Assembly: GCA_958370325.1 (NCBI GenBank) | Contig: CATXJW010000063.1 | Span: 1-7,722 of the forward strand | Direction of reading: 5' to 3' | Source of the DNA: an uncultured Collinsella sp. | Lineage (GTDB): Bacteria; Actinomycetota; Coriobacteriia; Coriobacteriales; Coriobacteriaceae | DNA: 7,722 nt | Shown: piece after piece, positions 1 to 5,812 of the stretch | Layout of the letters: each line of letters begins with the position of its first letter | How positions within the stretch are numbered: position 1 is the stretch's first letter | Made by a program: the position numbers and the translations under genes | Notes under the pieces: model-generated | Database searches by the model: none | The model's input: the letters and a program-made list of their open reading frames with translations, nothing else | What the model was told of the DNA's origin: nothing

Positions 1-125
1 TCCGCGTCATCGTCTCCCCGTGGATCCTGACGGTGCTCGTGACCGACCGCCTGGCTCGCTACTACGAGACGGTCACCAAGCACAACCTCAAGTATCGTCG
101 CTACTATCACCAGTTCGACTACTAA
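1..125 (+). CDS. 3' end of an unidentified protein (partial)
   Basis: An open frame enters from the left edge and stops at TAA 123-125; in-frame codons begin at position 3. About 40 C-terminal residues are visible. A hydrophobic stretch (VIVSPWILTVLV) is followed by a polar, tyrosine- and arginine-rich tail ending YYHQFDY. The hydrophobic part could be the end of a membrane segment or a buried beta strand; there is too little to tell. I do not recognise the family. A terminator-like hairpin 25 nt after the stop suggests that this gene ends its own transcription unit. The codon style matches the rest of the window, so this is very likely a genuine gene end, but its function is unknown. Confidence 0.7.
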   Translation, partial: RVIVSPWILTVLVTDRLARYYETVTKHNLKYRRYYHQFDY

Positions 126-149
126 GAGCAAATAACGTTTGTGCAATTT

Positions 150-176
150 GGCCCCGCTCCTACATGGAACGGGGCC
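150..176 (+). terminator. Terminator-like hairpin after the upstream gene
   Basis: GGCCCCG (150-156) pairs perfectly with CGGGGCC (170-176). Inside, TCC (158-160) pairs with GGA (166-168) across a C/A mismatch, leaving the loop TACAT. The downstream tract TCGTTT is only weakly T-rich, so termination may be partial. Its place 25 nt after one stop codon and 22 nt before the next start fits a rho-independent terminator for the upstream gene. Confidence 0.6.
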
Positions 177-187
177 TCGTTTGGGTT

Positions 188-193
188 GGAGAG
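188..193 (+). promoter_or_regulatory. Ribosome binding site deciding the isomerase start
   Basis: GGAGAG lies 5 nt before ATG 199. It favours this start over the in-frame TTG at 139, which would make the coding region run through the terminator-like hairpin at 150-176 and has no comparable Shine-Dalgarno sequence. Confidence 0.6.
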
Positions 194-198
194 TAATT

Positions 199-1035
199 AT
201 GAGCTACCCGCAGCTTGCCGTCATGAATATCAGCCATCGTTATTTTGACCTTGAGGAATTCTTTTCCTCGGCAGCGGCCTCGGGCTACACGTGTTGCGAG
301 CTTTGGACCGGGGCAATGCATCTGTATGTCGATTGCCATGGATACGATTCGCTCGAGCAGGTGCGGGAGCTGTCGCAGCGGTATGGAGTTCGGATTGTGG
401 GGCTTTGCCCCGAACAGAACAACCCCAAGCCGTGGAATATCGCGGCGCGCGGGAATGAGGCGCGTGCCCGCACGCTCGCGTACTTTAAGAACGTTGTGGA
501 TATCGCGGCGGAACTTGGAGCCGAGCAGGTCATGGTTTCGAGCGGCTGGGCATTTTTGAACGAGCCGATCGAGGACGCGTGGGGTCGCAGCGCCTCAATG
601 CTGCGTGCGATTGCCGAGCATGCGGGAGAGCGCGGCGTGCGACTGGTGCTCGAGGCCCTACAGCCGGTTGAGTCGATGATCGTGAACTCGGCGGCCGACA
701 CGAAGCGCATGATCGAGGCAGTTGATCATCCGGCACTTAAGGCGTGTCTGGATATGGGCGCCATGGCGGTGGCGGGGGATACCATCGACGATTATTTCGA
801 TCTGCTTGGCGATGATGTCGCCCACGTGCATTTTGTCGATGTTGCGGCAGATGGCACGACGCATCTTGCCTGGGGTGACGGCGACCGCGATATGCGCGCC
901 GACCTGGATAGGCTGGTGGCGCATGGCTATCGCGGAGTTGTTTCGGCTGAGACCTATGACGGGCGCTATTTTGCCGACCCCGCAGCTGCCGATGCGCAGG
1001 TAATGGCAGAGTATCGTCGTGCGATTGGCGCCTAG
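199..1035 (+). CDS. Sugar phosphate isomerase/epimerase-like TIM-barrel protein
   Basis: A 278-residue protein with the features of the xylose-isomerase-like/AP endonuclease 2 TIM-barrel family, whose members use a divalent metal to isomerise or epimerise sugars and related polyols. The usual four metal-ligand positions can be seen: E152 (LVLEAL), D185 (CLDMG), H211 (HVHFVD) and E251 (SAETYD). In D-tagatose 3-epimerase-type enzymes the second-shell motif is usually D-x-x-H; here it reads D185-M-G-A188, so that histidine is absent. There is no signal peptide or membrane segment, so the protein should be cytoplasmic. ATG 199 is chosen because GGAGAG sits 5 nt upstream. The gene stands alone between a hairpin and the repeat array, so context gives no substrate. 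By eye its wobble positions look less GC-rich than those of the his genes. The family is fairly certain; the substrate is unknown. Confidence 0.85.
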   Translation: MSYPQLAVMNISHRYFDLEEFFSSAAASGYTCCELWTGAMHLYVDCHGYDSLEQVRELSQRYGVRIVGLCPEQNNPKPWNIAARGNEARARTLAYFKNVVDIAAELGAEQVMVSSGWAFLNEPIEDAWGRSASMLRAIAEHAGERGVRLVLEALQPVESMIVNSAADTKRMIEAVDHPALKACLDMGAMAVAGDTIDDYFDLLGDDVAHVHFVDVAADGTTHLAWGDGDRDMRADLDRLVAHGYRGVVSAETYDGRYFADPAAADAQVMAEYRRAIGA

Positions 1036-1093
1036 GTGGGGCGGGGCGCCGAGCTGGCGTTTGGCGAATTATAGTTTGGTACTCTCTGAGAAA

Positions 1094-1138
1094 CGGGACG
1101 TGCTTTCCGCTTGAAGCCCAACCGGAAAGCCCGTCCCG
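1094..1138. repeat. Tandem hairpin repeat, copy 1
   Basis: The left arm CGGGACGTGCTTTCCG (1094-1109) pairs with CGGAAAGCCCGTCCCG (1123-1138), giving 15 of 16 base pairs with one T/C mismatch. The 13-nt interior begins and ends with an unpaired C (1110, 1122) that encloses a short TTG/CAA stem. It shares its core with copies 2 and 3 and begins about 61 nt before copy 2. Confidence 0.85.
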
Positions 1139-1151
1139 GAATGGGCCTTCA

Positions 1152-1203
1152 GAATGGGATGTGCTTTCCGCATGCGGTCCCATCCGGAAAGCACATCCCA
1201 TTC
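1152..1203. repeat. Tandem hairpin repeat, copy 2 (perfect stem)
   Basis: GAATGGGATGTGCTTTCCG (1152-1170) pairs without mismatch with 1185-1203, a 19-bp stem. The 14-nt interior again has a C/C mismatch (1171, 1184) followed by an ATG/CAT mini-stem. This is the best-preserved copy. No T-run follows it, so on its own it does not look like a standard terminator. Confidence 0.9.
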
Positions 1204-1215
1204 CAAGCCCAAATT

Positions 1216-1268
1216 CCGGGATGCACTTTCCGCTGAGGACCTCAACCGGAAACTGCATCCCAGTTTTT
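1216..1268. repeat. Tandem hairpin repeat, copy 3, followed by a T-run
   Basis: GGGATGCACTTTCCG (1218-1232) pairs with CGGAAACTGCATCCC (1247-1261) except for one C/C mismatch. The stem can be extended past a C/A mismatch by C1216-G1263. The 14-nt interior contains TGA/TCA pairing. TTTTT (1264-1268) follows the stem directly, so in the + direction this copy could act as a rho-independent terminator for the isomerase transcript. Confidence 0.8.
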
Positions 1269-1323
1269 GGCTGGCGGGCGAGACGCGCTTTCCCCTATGT
1301 TTCTAAATGAATACGGTGTGGGC

Positions 1324-1346
1324 TGCGGGCGACGATTCTCCCCGCA
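1324..1346. repeat. Small inverted repeat upstream of the possible his promoter
   Basis: TGCGGG (1324-1329) and CCCGCA (1341-1346) are perfect 6-nt inverted arms separated by 11 nt. They lie just upstream of the possible -10 box. This could be an operator half-site pair or a chance event in GC-rich DNA; nothing in the sequence decides between them. Confidence 0.3.
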
Positions 1347-1356
1347 AGCACTCTAG

Positions 1357-1362
1357 TATGCT
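1357..1362 (+). promoter_or_regulatory. Possible -10 element for the his cluster
   Basis: TATGCT matches four of six positions of the sigma-70-type -10 consensus and lies in the only locally AT-richer stretch before hisZG. No good -35 hexamer is visible 16-18 nt upstream, so this is a weak call. If correct, transcription would begin near 1369 and the leader would be about 70 nt long. Confidence 0.3.
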
Positions 1363-1373
1363 AAAGTACCCAG

Positions 1374-1399
1374 AAGATCGGCGGAGCTATGCCGGTCTT
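1374..1399 (+). promoter_or_regulatory. Leader hairpin before hisZG, possible attenuator
   Basis: AAGATCGGC (1374-1382) pairs with GCCGGTCTT (1391-1399) over nine pairs, one of them T-G, with the 8-nt loop GGAGCTAT. The 3' side continues TCGTTCTAT, a broken T-rich tract. It could be a weak intrinsic terminator used for attenuation, a 5' stabilising stem or a protein-binding site. No antiterminator partner and no T-box features could be recognised. Confidence 0.4.
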
Positions 1400-1437
1400 T
1401 CGTTCTATATGAAACACAGCATGAGGAGGCTCACCAG

Positions 1438-3153
1438 ATGACAGCCACACCGTGGGGATTCCGGGACATATTGCCCGAGGAGGCTCAGGCGCGCGAGGAG
1501 ATTGCGCTGACGGTGAAGGGTTGCTTCAGGGAGCATCATTACCTGCCGGTCGAGACGCCGCTACTCGAGGACAAAGGTTCGCTCGAGGAAGGCGGCCGCA
1601 TTGCGGACACGCCGTTTAAACTATTTGACGATGATGGCCGCCTGCTGGTGGTCCGTCCCGACAACACGCTGCCGATCGTGCGCTTGGTTTCGACCCGCAT
1701 GCGCGCGGCCGACTTGCCCTTGCGCCTTCGTTACGAGGCGCCGGTGGTTCGTGAGTGCCAGCGCAACGCCGGCGGCTCGCGCCAGTTTACACAGCTGGGC
1801 TTTGAGCTTATCGGTGCGGGCGATACCGCGGGCGATGTCGAGATTGTCTCGCTCGTGGCCGAGGCGGTGCGCAAGCTGGCGCTGCCTGATGCGCGCATTA
1901 TCGCAGGTAGCGTGCGTCCGTTTAAGGAGCTGCTTGCGGCGTGCGAGGATCGCGAGCTGGCTGCCGAGGCGCTGCGCTGCGTGCACGCCAACGACTTCGT
2001 GGGCCTTGATGCCCGCGTGGCGGCAAGCGCCGAGTCCGATGCCGTCAAGGCCGCCATTGGCGAGCTGCCGCGCTTGCACGGCGGCGTCGAGGTACTCGAC
2101 CGCGTCGATGCGCTTCTGGCGGCGGCGGGCATTGTCGCGCCGCTCACGCGCGAGCTACGTGCCCTGGTCGAGGGCCTGGCGCCCGAGGACGCCCAGGTGC
2201 TGTCGTTCGACTTCTCCATCATGAACTCTTTCGATTACTACACGGGCCTGGTCTTTAAGGCCTATGCCGGCAGCCTGCCCGATCCGGTGGGTTCGGGCGG
2301 ACGCTACGACTCCATCTTTACCGGCGCATTTGGCGATGGTATCGAGGTGCCGGCGGCGGGCTTCGCCTTTTCGCTCGAGCGTCTGGAGGCCGCGCGCACC
2401 TCGGCCGAGGACGCCGCCTCCGACGGCGATCACGCTGTGGGCCGTGGCGCCGAGGGCCCGCTGCGCATCGCCGTGCCCAAGGGCTCGCTCAAGGCCGACA
2501 CGCTCGACGTGCTCGAGGCCGCGGGCCTGGATGTCTCTGAGCTGCGTGACCCCGGTCGTCACCTGATCGTGCGCGGTCGCGACACGCGTGCCGGTGAGGG
2601 CGCGGTCGGAGATATCGAGTTTGTCATTGTGCGCCCCAGCGACGCGCCCGCCTTTGTGGGCTGCGGCGGCGCCGACTGCGGCATCTGCGGCTGGGACTCG
2701 CTTATCGAGGCCGACCTCAACCTGCTGCAGCTGGTCGATCTGGGCTACGGCCTGTGCACGTTTATCGAGGCGGAGCCCGCATGGCGCGCCGGCCAGGCCG
2801 AGCGCAACTATGCCCGCCGCGGGTCGCTTCGCGTGGCCACCAAGTACCCGCGCATCGCGAGTGCCTGGTATGCCGAGCGCGGCGTGAACGCCGACATCGT
2901 CTCCCTGCACGGTAACATCGAGCTGGGCCCCATCGTCGGCATGACCGATCGCATCGTGGATATTACCGCGACGGGCGCCACGCTGCGCGACAACGACTTG
3001 GTCATCACCGGCCGCATTATGGACTGCACGGCCCGCTTCTTCGTCAATCCGGGTGCCGCGCGCCTGGATCCGCGCGTGCGCAACTTGGCCGATCGCTTGG
3101 CAGCTGCTGTTAAGGACAAGCATTTTGAGCCCGTCGCGGGCTCGGCACAATAG
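1438..3153 (+). CDS. hisZG: HisZ-HisG fusion: ATP phosphoribosyltransferase, regulatory plus catalytic domains
   Basis: A 571-residue single chain joining both partners of the short-form ATP phosphoribosyltransferase, which condenses ATP and PRPP in the first, feedback-controlled step of histidine synthesis. Residues about 1-318 are HisZ, a HisRS paralogue: a motif-2-like region (about 99-126, with RYEAPVVRE and QFTQLGFE), the FDYYTG motif (265-270), and motif 3 (GSGGRYD 285-291, GFAFSLERL 308-316). The HisRS RGLDYY arginine is missing (NSFDYY here), as expected for HisZ. A polar linker (about 319-340) leads to short-form HisG (about 341-558): LRIAVPKGS (342-350), ATKYPRIA (467-474) and the PRPP-loop segment TATGATLRDND (510-520). 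HisG carries an unusual C409-x4-C414-x2-C417 cluster. ATG 1438 follows GAGGAGG (1423-1429) by 8 nt. The two parts are normally separate genes; there is no stop or frameshift between them here. Confidence 0.95.
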   Translation: MTATPWGFRDILPEEAQAREEIALTVKGCFREHHYLPVETPLLEDKGSLEEGGRIADTPFKLFDDDGRLLVVRPDNTLPIVRLVSTRMRAADLPLRLRYEAPVVRECQRNAGGSRQFTQLGFELIGAGDTAGDVEIVSLVAEAVRKLALPDARIIAGSVRPFKELLAACEDRELAAEALRCVHANDFVGLDARVAASAESDAVKAAIGELPRLHGGVEVLDRVDALLAAAGIVAPLTRELRALVEGLAPEDAQVLSFDFSIMNSFDYYTGLVFKAYAGSLPDPVGSGGRYDSIFTGAFGDGIEVPAAGFAFSLERLEAARTSAEDAASDGDHAVGRGAEGPLRIAVPKGSLKADTLDVLEAAGLDVSELRDPGRHLIVRGRDTRAGEGAVGDIEFVIVRPSDAPAFVGCGGADCGICGWDSLIEADLNLLQLVDLGYGLCTFIEAEPAWRAGQAERNYARRGSLRVATKYPRIASAWYAERGVNADIVSLHGNIELGPIVGMTDRIVDITATGATLRDNDLVITGRIMDCTARFFVNPGAARLDPRVRNLADRLAAAVKDKHFEPVAGSAQ

Positions 3154-3180
3154 CGCGAGCACGCACGGGCGCCCCCATAT

Positions 3181-3213
3181 CCGGGCTGCGGACCGATTGG
3201 TGTCGCTGCCCGG
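3181..3213 (+). promoter_or_regulatory. Hairpin in the hisG-hisD gap
   Basis: CCGGGC (3181-3186) pairs with GCCCGG (3208-3213). After a T/T mismatch, GCGG (3188-3191) pairs with TCGC written 5'-TCGC (3203-3206), with one G-T pair. ACC (3192-3194) then pairs with GGT (3199-3201), with G3202 bulged and the loop GATT. A T5 run (3221-3225) begins 8 nt after the stem, too far for a classical terminator. It may mark a weak termination, processing or stability site in the 105-nt gap. Confidence 0.45.
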
Positions 3214-3258
3214 CGTCTCGTTTTTCAAACGCAACCTCAACCGATAGGGGATACCGAT

Positions 3259-4695
3259 ATGAAGACCATCAAGCTTGCTCCCGGTGAGCGCCTCGTTACC
3301 AACCAGCTCAACCGCAAGGGCGTGCTGCCGCAAAACATCGTCGATGCCGCCCGCGATATCGTGGCCAACGTGCGCGCTAACGGCGATGCCGCGGTGCGCG
3401 ACTATTGCCGGCGCTTTGACGGCGTTGAGCTGCAGAGCTTCCGTCTGCCGCAAGAGCAAATCGATGCCGCGCTCGAAGGCCTCGACCCGGCCTTTGTCGC
3501 CGCGCTCGAGAAGGCCGCACGCCAGATTCGTGAGTTCCACCAGCGCGAGGTCGAGCAGAGCTGGTTTACCACGCGCGCGGACGGCACGATGCTCGGCGTT
3601 AAGGTGACCCCGCTTGCTGCGGCTGGCATCTACGTGCCGGGCGGTCGCGCGCAGTACCCTTCCACCGTGCTTATGAACGCCATTCCCGCCAAGGTGGCCG
3701 GCGTCAAGCGCGTGGTCATGGTGACCCCGCCGCAAAAGGATGGCCTGATCAGCCCGTATACGCTTGCGGCGGCCAAGCTCGGCGGCGTGGACGAAATCTA
3801 TATGGTGGGCGGCGCCCAGGCCGTGGCCGCGCTGGCGTACGGCACCGAGACCATTCCGCGCGTCGACAAGATTACCGGCCCGGGCAACGCCTTTGTCGCC
3901 GCCGCCAAGCAGATTGTTTCGGGCGATGTGGGTATCGATATGGTTGCCGGTCCCTCCGAGGTCTGCGTGCTGGCCGATGCCACGGCCAAGCCCATGGTGG
4001 TCGCGGCAGACCTGATGGCCCAGGCCGAGCATGATCCGCTGGCGGCCTGCTATCTGGTGACCTGCGACGAGCAGTTTGCGCGCGAGGTCGAGGCGGGTAT
4101 CGACATTCTGGTGGCGCAGTCCCCGCGCGCCGAGATCACGCGCGCCTCGCTCGATAACGAGGGCACCATCGTGGTCGCCGCTGACATGGCTGCCGCCGTC
4201 GAGGCCGTGAACACCGTGGCGCCCGAGCACCTTGAACTGCACTGCAAGGACGCGATGGGCCTGCTCGGTGGTATCCGCAACGCCGGCGCCATCTTTGTGG
4301 GCGCTTGGAGCTCCGAGCCGCTCGGCGATTATGTTGCCGGCCCCAACCACACGCTGCCGACCGGCGGCACGGCCATGTTCTCCAACCCGCTTTCGGTCGA
4401 GGAGTTCGTCAAGCGCTCGAGCGTTATTTGCTATACGCCCGAGGGCCTGCTCTCCGACGCTCCCGCTACGCAGCGCCTCGCCGAGGCCGAGGGCCTGTGG
4501 GCGCACGCGCTTTCCGCCGCTCTGCGTCGCCGTGTGTTGGAGCAGGGCGAGGATGCCGTGAGCGCCGCGTCGCTGGCTGCGGCCGACCTGACCAAGGTCG
4601 CCTGGCCGGGCGATACGACCGCGACGGTCGCCGAGGGCGTGGACCTGACGGCGGCTGCGGGCGGTGCTGCTGGCGCGGTCGGCGAGGAGGCCTAA
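3259..4695 (+). CDS. hisD: Histidinol dehydrogenase
   Basis: A 478-residue cytoplasmic zinc enzyme that oxidises L-histidinol to L-histidine in two NAD+-dependent steps, the end of the pathway. Family landmarks in order: AAGIYVPGGRAQYPSTVLMN (121-140), KITGPGN (204-210), IDMVAGPSEV (226-235), zinc ligands Q255 and H258 (AQAEHDP), the catalytic pair E323-H324 (APEHLEL), zinc ligand D357 (LGDYVAGPNHTLPTGG), and zinc ligand H416 (WAHAL). All key residues are present. The family core ends near residue 428. The last 50 or so residues are an Ala/Gly/acidic tail, making the protein about 40 residues longer than the E. coli enzyme (434). ATG 3259 follows AGGGGA (3246-3251) by 7 nt. Its 3' end contains the hisC ribosome binding site. 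Confidence 0.97.
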   Translation: MKTIKLAPGERLVTNQLNRKGVLPQNIVDAARDIVANVRANGDAAVRDYCRRFDGVELQSFRLPQEQIDAALEGLDPAFVAALEKAARQIREFHQREVEQSWFTTRADGTMLGVKVTPLAAAGIYVPGGRAQYPSTVLMNAIPAKVAGVKRVVMVTPPQKDGLISPYTLAAAKLGGVDEIYMVGGAQAVAALAYGTETIPRVDKITGPGNAFVAAAKQIVSGDVGIDMVAGPSEVCVLADATAKPMVVAADLMAQAEHDPLAACYLVTCDEQFAREVEAGIDILVAQSPRAEITRASLDNEGTIVVAADMAAAVEAVNTVAPEHLELHCKDAMGLLGGIRNAGAIFVGAWSSEPLGDYVAGPNHTLPTGGTAMFSNPLSVEEFVKRSSVICYTPEGLLSDAPATQRLAEAEGLWAHALSAALRRRVLEQGEDAVSAASLAAADLTKVAWPGDTTATVAEGVDLTAAAGGAAGAVGEEA

Positions 4696-4696
4696 A

Positions 4697-5812
4697 ATGG
4701 CCGAACTCACGCCTCGCATGAAGGAGCTCGTCCAGCCTTACCTGGCCGGTATTGAGCCCTACGACCCTAACTTTACGCCCACGCGCATCAACCTTTCGGC
4801 CAACGAGAACACCTATCCCGTGCCGGCTGGCGTGCGCGAGGCGGTCGACGCCGCCCTGGCTGCCACGCCGCTCAACCGCTATCCCGATCCCATGTCCAAC
4901 GATCTGCGCGACGAGCTTGCCGCTTGGCATGGTGTGGCGCGCGAGAATGTCTGCGTGGGCAACGGCGGCGACGAGCTGCTCTATAACTACCTGTTGGCGT
5001 TTGGCGGCGCGGGACGGACCCTGCTCAACTGCCCGCCGTGCTTTAGCGAGTATGCGTTCTTTGCGTCGCTCTGCCAGACCGAGGTGCGCGACGTGTGGCG
5101 CGACCCCGCGACCTTTGAGCTCGACCAGGCCGCCGTGCTTGCGGCGGCACCCGAGTGTAACCTGGCAATCGTGACCTCGCCCAACAACCCCACGGGTGAC
5201 GTGGCACCGCTCGACTTTGTCGCGGCGCTGTGCGATGCGTGCCCCGGCATGGTAATGGTTGACGAGGCCTACGTGGAGTTTGCCGACGATTCGTTTGGCG
5301 CGGCCACCACGGCGCAAGGCCTTATCGCCGAGCATCCCAACCTGGTGATTCTACATACGCTGTCCAAGGCGTTTGGCGCCGCCGGCACGCGTCTGGGCTA
5401 TGTGATTGCGGCACCCGAGGTCGTCGACGTGTTCGCGGCGATTCGCCAGATCTATTCAGTTAACGTGCTGAGCCAGGCGGCAGCACTTGCCTGCGTGCGT
5501 GCCCGTGATGCCTACACGCCCGTGGTGGCACAGATCGCATCCGAGCGCGAGCGCGAGCTGTGCGCCCTGCGCGCAATGGCTGCCGATGGCATGCCCGTGG
5601 AGGCATGGCCGAGCGCGGCGAACTTTGTGCTCGTGCGCACGCCGCATGCCACGCGCGTGCGCGAGCGTCTGCGCGACGAGTATTCGATTTTGGTGCGCGA
5701 CTTTAGCTACGCGCCGGGGCTTGCGGACTGTCTGCGCATCACTGTGGGTACGCCGCAGGAAAACGACGAGGTGCTGGCCGCGTTTGCCGCGCTGGTGAAG
5801 GAGGAGATGTAG
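4697..5812 (+). CDS. hisC: Histidinol-phosphate aminotransferase
   Basis: A 371-residue fold-type I PLP enzyme that exchanges the amino group between glutamate and imidazole-acetol phosphate to form histidinol phosphate. Visible motifs: substrate-side INLSANENTYPVP (31-43), NRYPDP (60-65), GNGGDELL (88-95), the PLP-contact SPNNPTG (161-167), D189 in VDEAYVEF, the Schiff-base lysine K224 in TLSKAFG, R232 in GTRLGY, and the carboxylate-binding R347 in LRITVG. Length is normal for HisC. ATG 4697 is preferred over an in-frame start 33 nt upstream inside hisD, because GAGGAGG (4684-4690) lies 6 nt before it. Only one base separates it from the hisD stop, so translation is probably coupled. HisC-like enzymes can also act on aromatic amino acids, but the operon position supports the histidine role. 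Confidence 0.96.
   Translation: MAELTPRMKELVQPYLAGIEPYDPNFTPTRINLSANENTYPVPAGVREAVDAALAATPLNRYPDPMSNDLRDELAAWHGVARENVCVGNGGDELLYNYLLAFGGAGRTLLNCPPCFSEYAFFASLCQTEVRDVWRDPATFELDQAAVLAAAPECNLAIVTSPNNPTGDVAPLDFVAALCDACPGMVMVDEAYVEFADDSFGAATTAQGLIAEHPNLVILHTLSKAFGAAGTRLGYVIAAPEVVDVFAAIRQIYSVNVLSQAAALACVRARDAYTPVVAQIASERERELCALRAMAADGMPVEAWPSAANFVLVRTPHATRVRERLRDEYSILVRDFSYAPGLADCLRITVGTPQENDEVLAAFAALVKEEM

Larger units (their letters stand above)
1036..1437 (+). other. Intergenic region before the his cluster
   Basis: About 400 bases without a convincing gene. After the isomerase stop comes a weak hairpin (CGCC 1047-1050 with GGCG 1056-1059, then TTT). Three tandem long inverted repeats fill 1094-1263. 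A smaller inverted repeat (TGCGGG 1324-1329, CCCGCA 1341-1346), a possible -10 box near 1357 and a leader hairpin (1374-1399) precede the hisZG ribosome binding site. Positions 1269-1323 show nothing I can name. Confidence 0.8.

Noticed and set aside
139..198. Upstream TTG start extending the isomerase by 20 residues
   Set aside because: The extension would be translated from the terminator-like hairpin region and lacks a good ribosome binding site; ATG 199 has GGAGAG at the right distance.
737..1258. Open frame on the - strand covering the hairpin array and the isomerase 3' end
   Set aside because: It runs through inverted repeats, has low-complexity composition and no family resemblance, and overlaps a better-supported gene.
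1036..1437. CRISPR array or T-box in the gap before hisZG
   Set aside because: The repeats are imperfect hairpins in only three copies without uniform unique spacers, and no T-box signature or specifier region is visible.
1409..1441. Ten-codon open frame (MKHSMRRLTR) as a his leader peptide
   Set aside because: It has a single histidine, no run of His codons, no clear ribosome binding site of its own, and it overlaps the hisZG Shine-Dalgarno and start. It looks like chance.
4664..4696. Earlier in-frame start for hisC inside hisD
   Set aside because: It would add residues unlike HisC N-termini and place the GAGGAGG ribosome binding site inside the coding region; ATG 4697 is better placed.
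2155..4719. Very long open frame (854 codons) on the - strand across hisZG and hisD
   Set aside because: It is antisense to two clearly recognisable enzymes. Its composition (Arg, Gly, His, Ala-rich) is what GC-rich codon bias produces on the opposite strand, it crosses the hisG-hisD gap without regard to structure, and no family is recognisable.
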